Shown one piece after another: positions 8,274-17,468 of a stretch of DNA of 64,000 nucleotides. The translations under genes were made by a program, and so were the position numbers. Source of the DNA: a virus; IMG/VR virus record IMGVR_UViG_3300009103_000004, positions 62,001 to 126,000 of that record. One strand, given 5' to 3'. Each line of letters begins with the position of its first letter. The stretch's first letter is position 1. The notes under the pieces are model-generated. The model was not told the DNA's origin. It saw only the letters and a list, made by a program, of their open reading frames with translations, and did no database searches.

Positions 8274-9139
8274 GACAACTCATGATAATCCCGCCATAAG
8301 TTATTTACTAACTTATAACTTCTGTGTTTACCCTTAAGGCGTATCCTGTCGCACGCTGTTGTAGTAGGTTTCCCACTAGTGTAATGTATGATCTTGAGAC
8401 TAGATAGAAAATCGGGTTTTCTTTTTACTAGACCGTCAGGAACCACACGACGTATTCGATTGTAGCGATTTGATACCAAGTAGTAGTCGTGATTGATAAA
8501 AAATCTGGAAAGTATTGTCTGCTCTCCAACGCGACCCCTCCCTAGCCGCTTGTAGAAAGATTTAAAATCCAGAGAGTTGGCGAAAGAAATTAGTTCGTCA
8601 AAGAACGAATCAGACATGTACTTCTTGGAAACAACGTAAACTCCACCGTTTATATCCCTAGTACTGCACTGCACGCCAGTGCCTGCAGGGTAAAACCCGT
8701 TATATCGATCCAGATCCCATGATATGCTGTCGGCAGCTCCAACAAAACCGTAATCACTTGAAAGCCTGAACAACTCTGTCAAATCTCCAGTAACCAGTGT
8801 GTCTGCATCCAGGTAGATTATATGGTCATATTCTGAGGGTTTAAACACCTCCCACTTATATATGCAAGGAAGTGTTCTTAAACGAGAGCCCTTGGCATTC
8901 TTCCTAATACTATAAAACAAATCAGAATAAGTAGTGGTATCTACTTTCTTAAATTTAATTTTTTTATAGGAGTTGCTCAGCAGTCGCTTAGCAGTGGGGG
9001 TAAGCTTACATATATCATCATCGTGCAGTATAACTATATCCCCACAAAACCATTTATTGTTTTTAAGAAAAGAAAAAATAAGAACATTAGCCATCAGTAC
9101 GACGGCATTATTACAAACAAGATATAAAGCTATATTCAT
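8261..9139 (-). CDS. GT8-family glycosyltransferase
   Basis: 292 residues. Conserved GT8 elements appear in order: a hydrophobic first strand, KWEVFKPSEYDHIIYLDADT (DxD metal/UDP site), an INGGVYVV strand, a GEQTILSRFF segment and a C-terminal IIHYTSGKP. The last supplies the His/Lys pair near the diphosphate. This arrangement matches LgtC/glycogenin-type retaining galactosyl- or glucosyltransferases. Donor preference cannot be told from sequence. Confidence 0.85.
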   Translation of the reverse strand: MNIALYLVCNNAVVLMANVLIFSFLKNNKWFCGDIVILHDDDICKLTPTAKRLLSNSYKKIKFKKVDTTTYSDLFYSIRKNAKGSRLRTLPCIYKWEVFKPSEYDHIIYLDADTLVTGDLTELFRLSSDYGFVGAADSISWDLDRYNGFYPAGTGVQCSTRDINGGVYVVSKKYMSDSFFDELISFANSLDFKSFYKRLGRGRVGEQTILSRFFINHDYYLVSNRYNRIRRVVPDGLVKRKPDFLSSLKIIHYTSGKPTTTACDRIRLKGKHRSYKLVNNLWRDYHELSCAE

Positions 9140-9148
9140 ATGTCTGGG

Positions 9149-10018
9149 TCAGCGCGGAGTAAGATTGCTGTATCTACTTATAATGGCGTCATCTCCATAT
9201 TTGTTTAAGACAGACTTCATAACATCCAAACCATACATCCACCGAGATCCGCCAAAATCTTCTTCAGCTTGCTTTAAAACTTCTCTTGCGCTCTCAACAT
9301 TATCTTCACAAAGATAGGGATAACCCTCGCCCAACATATCAATAGCACCTCCCGAATTATAACTGCAAAGTATATTACTCTCGCTATAAGCAGCTTGTAT
9401 TATTTTGTTACTGGGCTTGTATGGGGAATTGCGTATGGAAATATGCATGTTACAATCTCTCAATCCTTCGCCTATTGGACAAGAACCAGGATATGATTTG
9501 CACTTCCTGTCTAACTTGTACTGATACTTACTGAGAAATTTTTTTAAAGTTGGACCACCGTCATACCGCAAGAGGCTTCCAAAAAACCCGGGCTTGAACT
9601 TTGATTTATTTTCATTAGCAATTCTAAACGAAGGACTTATATAGTGGGGTATTACATCAAACTTGGAGTCCGGATACAGCTTAAAAAGAACATCTGCGTA
9701 CTCTTCGGTACGGCAAATAAAAGAATCAACACCTATAAGGTGATCGGACCCAGAAGCCAGAACTTTTTTTATTACAGATAAATCGAGGTCAATAATGTCG
9801 ATATGTACAAAAAAAGAATCAGGTATTTTGTTTATCCTGTCTATGTGTCCAGACCTGGGCTTTAAAAACACATAAGACTTAGTACTCTCTAATTTGAAGT
9901 CTTCCATCCACACAGACTTGCAGCTGATACCGTTAGAATTTAGAAGATCGGAAACCTCATCTCCGCAAGTGACTGCGGAAGATGTTTTCCTACATTTTAC
10001 AAATATTATATCATACAT
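9149..10018 (-). CDS. Putative GT-B glycosyltransferase
   Basis: 289 residues. The protein has two Rossmann-like halves. The C-terminal half has a NMHISIRNSPYKPSNKIIQAAYSESNILCS stretch ending in SYNSGGAIDMLGEGYPYL. This resembles the 'K-x-x-x-A-x-x-x-G-x-P' donor-site region of GT-B enzymes. No DxD motif is present. No specific family is recognised. It is separated from the fucosyltransferase-like gene by 1 nt and lies in the same operon. Confidence 0.55.
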   Translation of the reverse strand: MYDIIFVKCRKTSSAVTCGDEVSDLLNSNGISCKSVWMEDFKLESTKSYVFLKPRSGHIDRINKIPDSFFVHIDIIDLDLSVIKKVLASGSDHLIGVDSFICRTEEYADVLFKLYPDSKFDVIPHYISPSFRIANENKSKFKPGFFGSLLRYDGGPTLKKFLSKYQYKLDRKCKSYPGSCPIGEGLRDCNMHISIRNSPYKPSNKIIQAAYSESNILCSYNSGGAIDMLGEGYPYLCEDNVESAREVLKQAEEDFGGSRWMYGLDVMKSVLNKYGDDAIISRYSNLTPR

Positions 10019-10019
10019 G

Positions 10020-10877
10020 CTACCACCCCATGTAGTGTTTAACTACTTTTTCTTTACTTATATAACTTGGGACTAAGCCCGCTAGACATTCTTCTATATT
10101 AAAAAGTTTATAATTATTTTCCTCTTTTACTTTTTCTAAATCTGGGAAGTCAGAGTAAAATAAAAAATTATAGTCAGTACTAGATTTCAGATCTGCGGCA
10201 ACCGGATCAGCTTCTGGGCCCGACAATAACATGTCAGTCATGACGTATACATTACCCGAAACATCCATGGAATTTAGTGTGCTTAGTATGTTATCCTTAC
10301 TGTGTGCAGAACCCCACTGTTCGGGAGTGATGTCTACTCCAGGTAATGGAGAAAAGTGAGCACGCTTGTAACCATGTTTAGAGACTCTGTCCCCCCTCCG
10401 TACATGGATAACGCAATTGATATTATGATCAGTTAACTGTCTGGCTGACGTTAACGTCGTTTTACTAAACGGTATGTCTATACGTAAACCACGTGTAATT
10501 TCCTTAGCGTAATCTCCATACATATCGCTACAGTAAAACCTTTTCATACACAGTAAAGAGCCACCGTAGCATTGCTTAGGATTTCGACAAAGCGCATACA
10601 ACTCGCCATTAACCTTAATGCCAGCTACATTATAGTAAGCGTACCACGCAAGAGGAACCTCCCTCCCCCTATTATGCTTAGCTGCTAATATAAAATTAGG
10701 TAAAACTAATTCCAACCCAAGTTTGTAAGCCACAGATATATATACTCGAAACTGTGAAACTAAATCCAGCAACCCAGAATCTCGGCTTTCGCAAGCATCT
10801 GTGATATATAAATACTTGTAGCTACCCACGGTATGGGCCGGGGCTTTGGTGTATTTTTTTAAGAGTTCGTCTAACAT
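10020..10877 (-). CDS. Fucosyltransferase-like GT-B enzyme (HxRRGD motif)
   Basis: 285 residues. The motif INCVIHVRRGDR is the GDP-fucose-binding motif I shared by alpha-1,2-, alpha-1,6- and O-fucosyltransferases (GT11/GT23/GT65/GT68). The N-terminal LDLVSQFRVYISVAYKLGLELVLP pattern also resembles the first Rossmann unit of these enzymes. A VYVMTD strand lies before the C-terminal domain. Fucose transfer is the best guess. Exact linkage and acceptor are unknown, and no GDP-fucose synthesis genes are visible in the window. Confidence 0.72.
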   Translation of the reverse strand: MLDELLKKYTKAPAHTVGSYKYLYITDACESRDSGLLDLVSQFRVYISVAYKLGLELVLPNFILAAKHNRGREVPLAWYAYYNVAGIKVNGELYALCRNPKQCYGGSLLCMKRFYCSDMYGDYAKEITRGLRIDIPFSKTTLTSARQLTDHNINCVIHVRRGDRVSKHGYKRAHFSPLPGVDITPEQWGSAHSKDNILSTLNSMDVSGNVYVMTDMLLSGPEADPVAADLKSSTDYNFLFYSDFPDLEKVKEENNYKLFNIEECLAGLVPSYISKEKVVKHYMGW

Positions 10878-10882
10878 TACTT

Positions 10883-12511
10883 CTACATATGCTTAACTCT
10901 GTATTCAACTATAGAGTATTTATGAGTTCTATATAAAATGTCATAAGGAGACCTAGCAACAGAAGAATTACGATGAGCTAGTTTTCTGTTAGCTCTTTCA
11001 GATTTTCTCCTGTCCTTAATAGGGTAATTCTCAGTACGCTCACTTGTCGAATGAGGTATATGGAAAATGTAGTCCGACAAAGAATTAAATATAACGGACG
11101 TCACACCACTCTCGTCAAATCGTTCATATAAGTCAGTATCGTCATGACCCCAACCAACAAGTCTCTCATTGTACCATACAAAATCAGATTTATTGAAAAC
11201 ACAAAAACCCCCAAATGATTCGGAAAACCACCAAGCACCACGAATGTAGTAATCTGCCAGCCTTGTGCCAGTTTTGCGGTCAAGCAATAGGTAGTCCATC
11301 CATGTAGAAGACTTTATTGCGTAGTCAGTATCCAGCTTGATAACTACATCAAACACAGCCATGTCCACGGCAAGATTGTATGCCTTTCCCAAAGAAAAAT
11401 AAGACTCGTCCTCTACACGTATAATCCTGACATACCCAGCATCGACAAAGTAACGTATGACTTCGTTATCCATAATAGGAGAATCAGAAGCCCAATCAAC
11501 TACTATGATCTCAGTTATATATGGACAGTTTAGCCAAGTTGGTAAAGATTTTAGCAAGTTATCTATACGATTCATACATGCGCAAACTGCAGAAATTTTT
11601 AAATCGGAATTCTTGTGGTAGGCCCGTACATCCTTAAACCGTTTAGTAACTGGCAACTCATATACAACTCCTGTAGGTTCTACTCCACAAGCGGTGCCTA
11701 CATAGAAAGAATCCAATTCTTCGAATTCGTAAGACTTTTTTAAACCCCGAGATTCTGCGTAAGCATCCCATTGCTTTGCCCGATCCTCCCTAGGCATAAA
11801 ATTATCCATCTCACTTATGTACGACCTATAGTTGGGAAGGTCAGTTCTCAAATCAAGCCCACGCCTGACACCAAACAGGCGCTTCTGTCTGTTCAAAACT
11901 ACAACAGTGTCGACAATACATATAACACCTCCGCATAATGATGGGTCTACAATCTGACAAAAAAGCATATCCATGCCCCAACCTACCAGCTTACCATCGT
12001 ATGCGCCCATGAACATAGAAAGTGACTCCCTCTTGAAAGTTACAAAGTTCATCTCAGTAAAATTAGTTACACGAGCGTAGTTTTCATATACGGGGCGCAT
12101 AAACCAATGCGGTAGAAGACCTGCAGCGTGCTGAGCTGCTCCAGCTATTAATAGTTCTGAGCTAGAGTTAAGTACGTCAACTATATCCGACAAACTGCCC
12201 TTCTGAATACGAGCATCGTCATCCCATACAGTTACTGTATCAAACAACTTAATTCTTGATGACGACTTATGATACACGTAATGAAGATTCTGAAACTTAC
12301 TCCCAGAGCGTGCGTAAAATTCGTCAGCACCGCCGCGCAACTGTTTTTTCTTAGATTTGGATGTACCATAGAATACTATAATAACATAAAACCTACTCTT
12401 CAAATAACGAAGAGAGTAAGACGCAAAAACCTCATGATCACCGGCGGAAATAAAAATACAATCTCTACGCCCAGATAATTTAGGTTTTTTAAAATTACTC
12501 CAAAAACTCAT
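10883..12511 (-). CDS. Two-domain glycosyltransferase (DUF707-like + GT2/GT7C-like)
   Basis: I use the ATG at 12511 (MSFWSNFKK). The longer reading starts with TTG two codons earlier. Numbering below follows the longer 544-residue form. Domain 1 (to about 290) has VWDDDARI (DDD 99-101) and LVGWGMDML (178-185), as in DUF707-type proteins. Domain 2 (about 300-544) has a GT2 fold start (KISAVCACMNR), IKLDTDYA (DTD 396-398) and LVGWGHDDTDLYERF (453-467). The last resembles the GT7 C-terminal/GT27 acceptor site. The protein probably adds two sugars in sequence or works as a polymerase. Confidence 0.8.
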   Translation of the reverse strand: MSFWSNFKKPKLSGRRDCIFISAGDHEVFASYSLRYLKSRFYVIIVFYGTSKSKKKQLRGGADEFYARSGSKFQNLHYVYHKSSSRIKLFDTVTVWDDDARIQKGSLSDIVDVLNSSSELLIAGAAQHAAGLLPHWFMRPVYENYARVTNFTEMNFVTFKRESLSMFMGAYDGKLVGWGMDMLFCQIVDPSLCGGVICIVDTVVVLNRQKRLFGVRRGLDLRTDLPNYRSYISEMDNFMPREDRAKQWDAYAESRGLKKSYEFEELDSFYVGTACGVEPTGVVYELPVTKRFKDVRAYHKNSDLKISAVCACMNRIDNLLKSLPTWLNCPYITEIIVVDWASDSPIMDNEVIRYFVDAGYVRIIRVEDESYFSLGKAYNLAVDMAVFDVVIKLDTDYAIKSSTWMDYLLLDRKTGTRLADYYIRGAWWFSESFGGFCVFNKSDFVWYNERLVGWGHDDTDLYERFDESGVTSVIFNSLSDYIFHIPHSTSERTENYPIKDRRKSERANRKLAHRNSSVARSPYDILYRTHKYSIVEYRVKHM

Positions 12512-13139
12512 ATCCAAATTTATTGATGTCCTCAGAGTAAATGTCTGCCACAGCGGCTACGGAATCGGAGTCATAATATTCCGAGTAGCTCCCACGAGAT
12601 GTTTTGTTAGCGTGACCTAGTTTTAAATCTGGTAGTCCCAGTTTACTGGAAAGAAGAGAGTAATCCGTAGATAAGTCTTCAAGCTTGAAAACCGAATCAA
12701 CGAGAACGTTTCCGGAACTGTCGCAAACGTACTCATACTGAGGCTTCCTATGTATATGATTTTTGGCGTAGTCTAGGAATGCTATCTTCTTGCACCGGGA
12801 GTGCTTTCTTAGGAAGCGCCTGCACTCCTTTCTGATCCTTGTGACGCGAGGATCGCAATGGTGTGTTATCCACCTTCCCTTTATATTGAAATGAAACATT
12901 GAAACTAAGCGATCCCAAGGATTTCTTACTACCGCAAATGTAAAGTATTCGTTCCAAATGTCAGCACCATAGTGATCTATTATCTGCTCAGCAGTGGAAT
13001 GTCGCCATATATCACCCTTATTCTTTTTATCATCGGGGACGTAGTAATCCTTAGCACACCTCCTAATGCTTCTGTTTACAGAAACACTTCCGCACTTTCC
13101 TATGTTAACGTATATAAACTTATGTTTGTGACTAATCAT
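12495..13139 (-). CDS. Sulfotransferase (Sulfotransfer_2 type)
   Basis: 214 residues. The PAPS 5'-phosphosulfate loop is IGKCGSVS at 13-20 and the 3'-phosphate site is VVRNPWDRLVS at 70-80. The C-terminal YSEYYDSDS ... DINKFGYEF pattern recurs in the operon's other sulfotransferases. It would transfer sulfate from PAPS to a sugar hydroxyl. No membrane anchor is present, unlike Golgi carbohydrate sulfotransferases. It is followed directly by another sulfotransferase gene with a 4-nt overlap. Confidence 0.88.
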   Translation of the reverse strand: MISHKHKFIYVNIGKCGSVSVNRSIRRCAKDYYVPDDKKNKGDIWRHSTAEQIIDHYGADIWNEYFTFAVVRNPWDRLVSMFHFNIKGRWITHHCDPRVTRIRKECRRFLRKHSRCKKIAFLDYAKNHIHRKPQYEYVCDSSGNVLVDSVFKLEDLSTDYSLLSSKLGLPDLKLGHANKTSRGSYSEYYDSDSVAAVADIYSEDINKFGYEFLE

Positions 13140-13753
13140 TCTCCAAATTCATACCCAAAATACTCAATGTCTTTTGCGTATTTTTCCGCAACGATTTCAC
13201 GAGTTTCATCATCGTAGTATTCGGTGTAGTGTTTATGCGTTGATTTGTTGCGGTGTAGAAGTTCTTGTCGGGGTATTCCTATCTTGTCGCAAACAACGTT
13301 GAAGTCTTCTTGGAGATTTTCAAATCTTCCAACTAAGTCCACCTCACTCGACCAAGTTAGTTGCTCGGGTTCCCAGTACTTTCGATTTCTTAAAAAATCG
13401 CAAAAAGTATTACAACCCTCCAATGCTTTGGTATACATTTTGTAGCTTTCAATCCACACAGGATTAGTTGGGGGGTTTTCCTTCCAGTACTTCAACATTT
13501 TCTTGCGATAGGTATACTCACTAAAAACTTTAGCCCAAGAGTTTCTGACAAAACAAAAACTAAAATAACCAGCTATATCTAATTCTAAAGACCTGGTACT
13601 AAGAAGCTCATGCTTACCTGTGAATAATCTTCCCCTCCTAAGAACTGGGTGGTTACAAGGTTCCCCATAATTACCCAATACGGACTCTATGGAACTAGTA
13701 CCCGTCTTGGGAATAGCAACAAATACAAACCTATGCTTATGTGATATTATCAT
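13136..13753 (-). CDS. Sulfotransferase (Sulfotransfer_2 type)
   Basis: 205 residues. The PAPS loop is IPKTGTSS at 14-21. The 3'-phosphate motif is CFVRNSWAKVFS, in which the usual Pro after RN is Ser. The tail HYTEYYDDETREIV and an 'DIEYFGYEF' end are nearly identical to the copy at 15035-15787, suggesting internal duplication. The likely substrate is a different hydroxyl on the same glycan. It is coupled by 4-nt overlaps on both sides. Confidence 0.87.
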   Translation of the reverse strand: MIISHKHRFVFVAIPKTGTSSIESVLGNYGEPCNHPVLRRGRLFTGKHELLSTRSLELDIAGYFSFCFVRNSWAKVFSEYTYRKKMLKYWKENPPTNPVWIESYKMYTKALEGCNTFCDFLRNRKYWEPEQLTWSSEVDLVGRFENLQEDFNVVCDKIGIPRQELLHRNKSTHKHYTEYYDDETREIVAEKYAKDIEYFGYEFGE

Positions 13754-14364
13754 AACTTTTCGTAAATTAAATCCATGTGTCCTTTGGCAATCCCTTTTGT
13801 GAAAAGTTTGTGCTTATTTAAGAAAGCATTTAGTTCGTCAAATAGAACTCCACCTGTATAATAGATTGCCTTCACAGATACTTCTGTGTGCAGCCAATCA
13901 ATTTTATATATATGGTCATCAAAACTTTTTAAAACTTCAAGCTCTGCGCCTTGCACATCTAAAAATACATCATACTCTTCAATATTTAAATTGAGAGAAG
14001 ATATTATACTAGACATTCTTGTTGACTGTAATTTTATTGACCCTTTGTAGCCTAATTTTTTTTCGTGCTTTTTGCGCATCTCAAATATACTAGAAGAAGC
14101 CAGCATATTGTCTGTGCTGTATAACTTAAAATCGTATGTCTCCGATTCTTTATTGGTCACTAATGCTTGTAGTGCTTGAAAATTATTTCCGTTTGATTCG
14201 TTTACTTGATTTAAATTTTTCTGTAACTCTTTAAAAACTTCGGGAATCGGCTCGATGAATAAACCTTCTTTGTATTTGTCTTTGTACTCAGGACGCTTAC
14301 CAGTAGGAAGCATTTCACGCATATCATTTGCGCCTATGAACAAAATTTTCTTTTTATTTTTCAT
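13750..14364 (-). CDS. FkbM-family methyltransferase
   Basis: 204 residues. KILFIGAND opens the Rossmann fold, EGLFIEPIPEVFKELQ gives the acidic ribose-binding strand and YDVFLDVQGAELEVLKSF is the FkbM signature (D-x-x-G-x-E). It probably makes an O-methyl group on a sugar, as FkbM enzymes do. Base composition here is more AT-rich than in neighbouring genes, which may mark a later insertion with the next gene. Confidence 0.82.
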   Translation of the reverse strand: MKNKKKILFIGANDMREMLPTGKRPEYKDKYKEGLFIEPIPEVFKELQKNLNQVNESNGNNFQALQALVTNKESETYDFKLYSTDNMLASSSIFEMRKKHEKKLGYKGSIKLQSTRMSSIISSLNLNIEEYDVFLDVQGAELEVLKSFDDHIYKIDWLHTEVSVKAIYYTGGVLFDELNAFLNKHKLFTKGIAKGHMDLIYEKL

Positions 14365-14372
14365 TAAGACCT

Positions 14373-15032
14373 TTAATAGACAATATTTCGCCAGTCTAGA
14401 GTTTTAGAAACAACTCCAAAACCGGCTCCGTAATTTGACAAATTTTCAGACTGAAGTTTTTCGACGTAATCCATATCCACTAAATCTGGGTGTACGTACC
14501 AATCTTCATAAACCCACTTTGGGTGCTTGTTGGTAATGTCCCCAAATACTAAGTAGTATCCTCTATCTTCTAGTATTTCCCTAGATTCATTTCTTGGGCC
14601 TGCATCTTTACCGTGGCAGTAATCATGCTCAAATGTTACAGTGGCAAACTTGTAGTCACCCATAACTTGCCCATCCAGAGCTTTAAGCACATTTAAAGTT
14701 TTTCTGGGGGGTTCAATATCTAATTGTAAGTAGTCTATGTTTTGAGGGGCGTTATATGTATTAAATATTTCTCGGTAGTTGTGTTGTTGAGCATCACCAA
14801 ATACGTAGTTACTATTAGGCCTGTGCTTCTTATACAACCTTTCATATTTTTTTCGCTTAAACTCAAACATTATACCTGTCCAATTTAAACTAGATTCTAA
14901 TAAGTAAGTATTATTTATACGTATTGGGGTATGCGACCCCACCTCAATAAAGAAGCCATCGGTTTTATTTTTTAGAATCTTGCAGACAAATTTATCTTGT
15001 TCTGCTTGCCCATTATATTTTACAGGTTTCAT
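14373..15032 (-). CDS. FkbM-like methyltransferase
   Basis: 219 residues. The start AEQDKFVCKIL then GFFIEVGSHTPIRINNTYLLE is the motif-I region of a subset of FkbM proteins ('DGFFVEVGA'). WTGIMFEFKRKKYERL forms the second strand, and IDYLQLDIEPPRKTLNVLKAL is the FkbM signature strand. A CHGKDAGPRNESREIL segment follows. Probable sugar O-methylation. It is 8 nt from the other FkbM gene, and both are AT-rich. Confidence 0.78.
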   Translation of the reverse strand: MKPVKYNGQAEQDKFVCKILKNKTDGFFIEVGSHTPIRINNTYLLESSLNWTGIMFEFKRKKYERLYKKHRPNSNYVFGDAQQHNYREIFNTYNAPQNIDYLQLDIEPPRKTLNVLKALDGQVMGDYKFATVTFEHDYCHGKDAGPRNESREILEDRGYYLVFGDITNKHPKWVYEDWYVHPDLVDMDYVEKLQSENLSNYGAGFGVVSKTLDWRNIVY

Positions 15033-15034
15033 TA

Positions 15035-15787
15035 TTAATCTTCAAATTGATAACCGAAGTATTCTATATCCTTAGCGTAGCGTTTTGCTACAATTTCTCT
15101 AGTTTCATCATTGTAGTACTCTGTGTAATGCTTACCCTTTGCTTTGTTCACATGCGGTAGTTCCAAATCGGCACCTATACGTTCACAGACCTTTGGCCAT
15201 TCTTCCTTAAGGTTTTCCATCTTAATGATCATGTCCATACAATCTTGCCGTGTCTCGTCGACAATAAACGTTATCTGGCTAACGCCATGCCACTTCACCC
15301 ACGCGTAATCGGAACCTAACCATTTGTAGCCGTGACAGTTTCCTGGCTCAGAAAGACTTTTGACAAAGCCCTCAAAAGTGTCGCCGTGCTTGTCGTGAAA
15401 CTCTTTAAGAAATTCTCTACGAGTACGTAACCATTTTTCAGAGGATGCACTGTCGGGGTTCTCGACTACGGAGTCGGTAGTAGCGATCTGTATGTCGTAT
15501 TTGTAAGAAGACACGAGTCTAGACCAGGGGTTACGCACTATAGCAAACTTGAAGTACTCATCCCAGCACTCTGCATATGACGGATCATTATGAGGAGAAG
15601 GATATATCTTAGGTATCGGGTACTCCCGACCAATTTGATTCTTATGCCAATATCCCTTGTTAACCCAAGCGGGATCGTGCTTACCCTTACCCTTTATATG
15701 CTTGATATACCCAAACGCTCGCTCTACCGAAGAGCCTGCGTTCTTCGGAATGTGTATAAAAATGCATTTATGTTTATGGCTTATCAT
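15035..15787 (-). CDS. Sulfotransferase (Sulfotransfer_2 type)
   Basis: 250 residues, the longest stand-alone sulfotransferase here. The PAPS loop is IPKNAGSS at 13-20, the 3'-phosphate motif is FAIVRNPWSRLVS and the tail is HYTEYYNDETREIV. It starts MISHKHKCIFIH, nearly the same as the copy at 12495-13139. It shares the C-terminal block with 13136-13753. It overlaps the GT gene downstream in translation order by a few bases. Confidence 0.88.
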   Translation of the reverse strand: MISHKHKCIFIHIPKNAGSSVERAFGYIKHIKGKGKHDPAWVNKGYWHKNQIGREYPIPKIYPSPHNDPSYAECWDEYFKFAIVRNPWSRLVSSYKYDIQIATTDSVVENPDSASSEKWLRTRREFLKEFHDKHGDTFEGFVKSLSEPGNCHGYKWLGSDYAWVKWHGVSQITFIVDETRQDCMDMIIKMENLKEEWPKVCERIGADLELPHVNKAKGKHYTEYYNDETREIVAKRYAKDIEYFGYQFED

Positions 15788-16509
15788 GTTTGGTTGGTAT
15801 TCCTAAGATGATTAGTATAACCTGACCGAAGTAGCGTCCTGTATTTATCGTCAGCTTCTTTCCCGTGTATACTTTTGGGAAAGGTATTAAAGTCAGGAGG
15901 GTCCTGTAGATCCCATATTACGTTATTAGGATTGATACTAGCTGCCAGCCAACTAAAGGAACGGTAACCAACTAAAAAATTCTTTGCAGTGGCAAGAGCA
16001 CAAAAGTCATCATCCACAGAATTTGAAACAAGCTCGCACTTCATGCCGAGGCCTTCCAGTGCAGTTACGAGCTCATCCAAGTAACGCTTTGAAGCAGAAG
16101 CCATCAGATTCGTATGGTTGCCGTGAAATATGCAACAACGATCAAAGCTCTCAGACAGTCCGTTGGAACTTATTATAAAAGCATATTCTTCAGGAGAGGG
16201 TGGCTTTTCTGTAGGTATCTTAAATACATCTCCAACTCGAACGTGTAAAGCCAGGGCATCATCCGGTACAGTCTCAAAAGTTCTTGAGCTAACTATACCT
16301 GATAAAAGGTCAAAGTCTAATTTCGTAAAAGAAGGCATAAGACCCCATGCGCTTTCCTGTAGTGGTAAGTCGACGCTAGACAGATATCTGTGCACTATAG
16401 AATCCTCAGGATGTAATAACCCTTTGGGATTCAAAGTTATTATCATATCCCCAAGGTTATATATGCTAAGCCACTTCTTCTGACCTTTGCTAAGTTTACG
16501 TGATCCCAT
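15784..16509 (-). CDS. GT-B (fucosyltransferase-fold-like) protein
   Basis: The ATG at 16509 (MGSRKLSKGQKK) forms TAATG with the upstream stop. The frame extends to a TTG at 16530, which I reject. 241 residues. LALHVRVGDVF resembles the HxRxGD motif of fucosyltransferases. A C-terminal FLVGYRSFSWLAASINPNNV region matches the 'S-S-F-S' donor-site region of that fold. An unusual NLGDMI appears near the start. It is likely a GDP-sugar-dependent transferase with unknown acceptor. Confidence 0.6.
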   Translation of the reverse strand: MGSRKLSKGQKKWLSIYNLGDMIITLNPKGLLHPEDSIVHRYLSSVDLPLQESAWGLMPSFTKLDFDLLSGIVSSRTFETVPDDALALHVRVGDVFKIPTEKPPSPEEYAFIISSNGLSESFDRCCIFHGNHTNLMASASKRYLDELVTALEGLGMKCELVSNSVDDDFCALATAKNFLVGYRSFSWLAASINPNNVIWDLQDPPDFNTFPKSIHGKEADDKYRTLLRSGYTNHLRNTNQT

Positions 16510-17468
16510 TATATATATTTCTTCATACAATCATCTATTTTAGAAAAATCTGGGTACCCTAGATGTTTATAATATCTTTGATGCAGGGACAGTCCTATCC
16601 TTTTACCTTTAAGTGTTAGTCCTACTAAAGGAGATGGGGCACCTCTATAATGATTTATGTAAGCCAGATTAGGATCGCATACGACACTATGCGTATCCTT
16701 ATCTGCACAACCAGCATTATGTATAGATATGATGACAGGACTCTTTGCTAAAGTTTTATACATACCTTTAACCATTACCCATTTCTTCTTCTTTGTTTTT
16801 TTTGTCGGGTGATTAAATGTATCATAAGCGTATTCATGCATACTTCGTACTGGCACACCTGGTTTTCGAGATGGGCGAACTCGCTGATGAAGACGAAGGG
16901 CACCTAGTTTACCTTCTAGATTATGTTCGGATAACAAATCACCAATAGTGTCAGCCTCCATCCAAATAAACTCATCTGGGTCTATCAACATCCACCAGTC
17001 GGAATCATTATTCTCAATAGCGTCTTTATAAATAGATAATTGGGCATTGCTATTAACCTGACGTTTTCTAGAAACTCCCCAATTTTTGGACTCCAGCCGA
17101 TATGGCTTGTGCCAAGGTTTTAAATGAACTCCAGGGTATTTGGATGCGATGCTACGTAACCGTTCCATATTATCTTCATAAGAAGCATCAGATATGTGAG
17201 CCCCGGGCTTCATTTTCCACGCCTTGCCATCTTCCCTATCACCCTCAAACCAATCCGCAAAGTCCTTCTTACGAACTGATTCCTCTTTATACGAGTCGCA
17301 TAGTTCAACATCCCTAGAAGAATCGATTAAACGCTTATCTATAGACTTAGGGCCGTTCTCATAAATATGTATATCCGTGAAGCCGATTGACAAGTTGTGG
17401 TCGATCCACTCTTCTATAAAATCAATCTCCAAGCTAGGAAGTATAACAGTGGCTATAGAATATTTCAT
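16509..17468 (-). CDS. GT92/Glyco_tranf_2_4-like glycosyltransferase
   Basis: 319 residues. The start ATVILPSLEIDFIEEWIDHN then GFTDIHIYEN is the hallmark of GT92/DUF23-like transferases. WWMLIDPDEFIW supplies the acidic metal site. ISIHNAGC and AYINHYRG lie in the C-terminal part as in this family. GT92 enzymes add beta-1,4-galactose to core fucose in animals. Other relatives occur in bacteria, so the linkage is only suggested. Overlaps are 1 nt and 4 nt. Confidence 0.82.
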   Translation of the reverse strand: MKYSIATVILPSLEIDFIEEWIDHNLSIGFTDIHIYENGPKSIDKRLIDSSRDVELCDSYKEESVRKKDFADWFEGDREDGKAWKMKPGAHISDASYEDNMERLRSIASKYPGVHLKPWHKPYRLESKNWGVSRKRQVNSNAQLSIYKDAIENNDSDWWMLIDPDEFIWMEADTIGDLLSEHNLEGKLGALRLHQRVRPSRKPGVPVRSMHEYAYDTFNHPTKKTKKKKWVMVKGMYKTLAKSPVIISIHNAGCADKDTHSVVCDPNLAYINHYRGAPSPLVGLTLKGKRIGLSLHQRYYKHLGYPDFSKIDDCMKKYI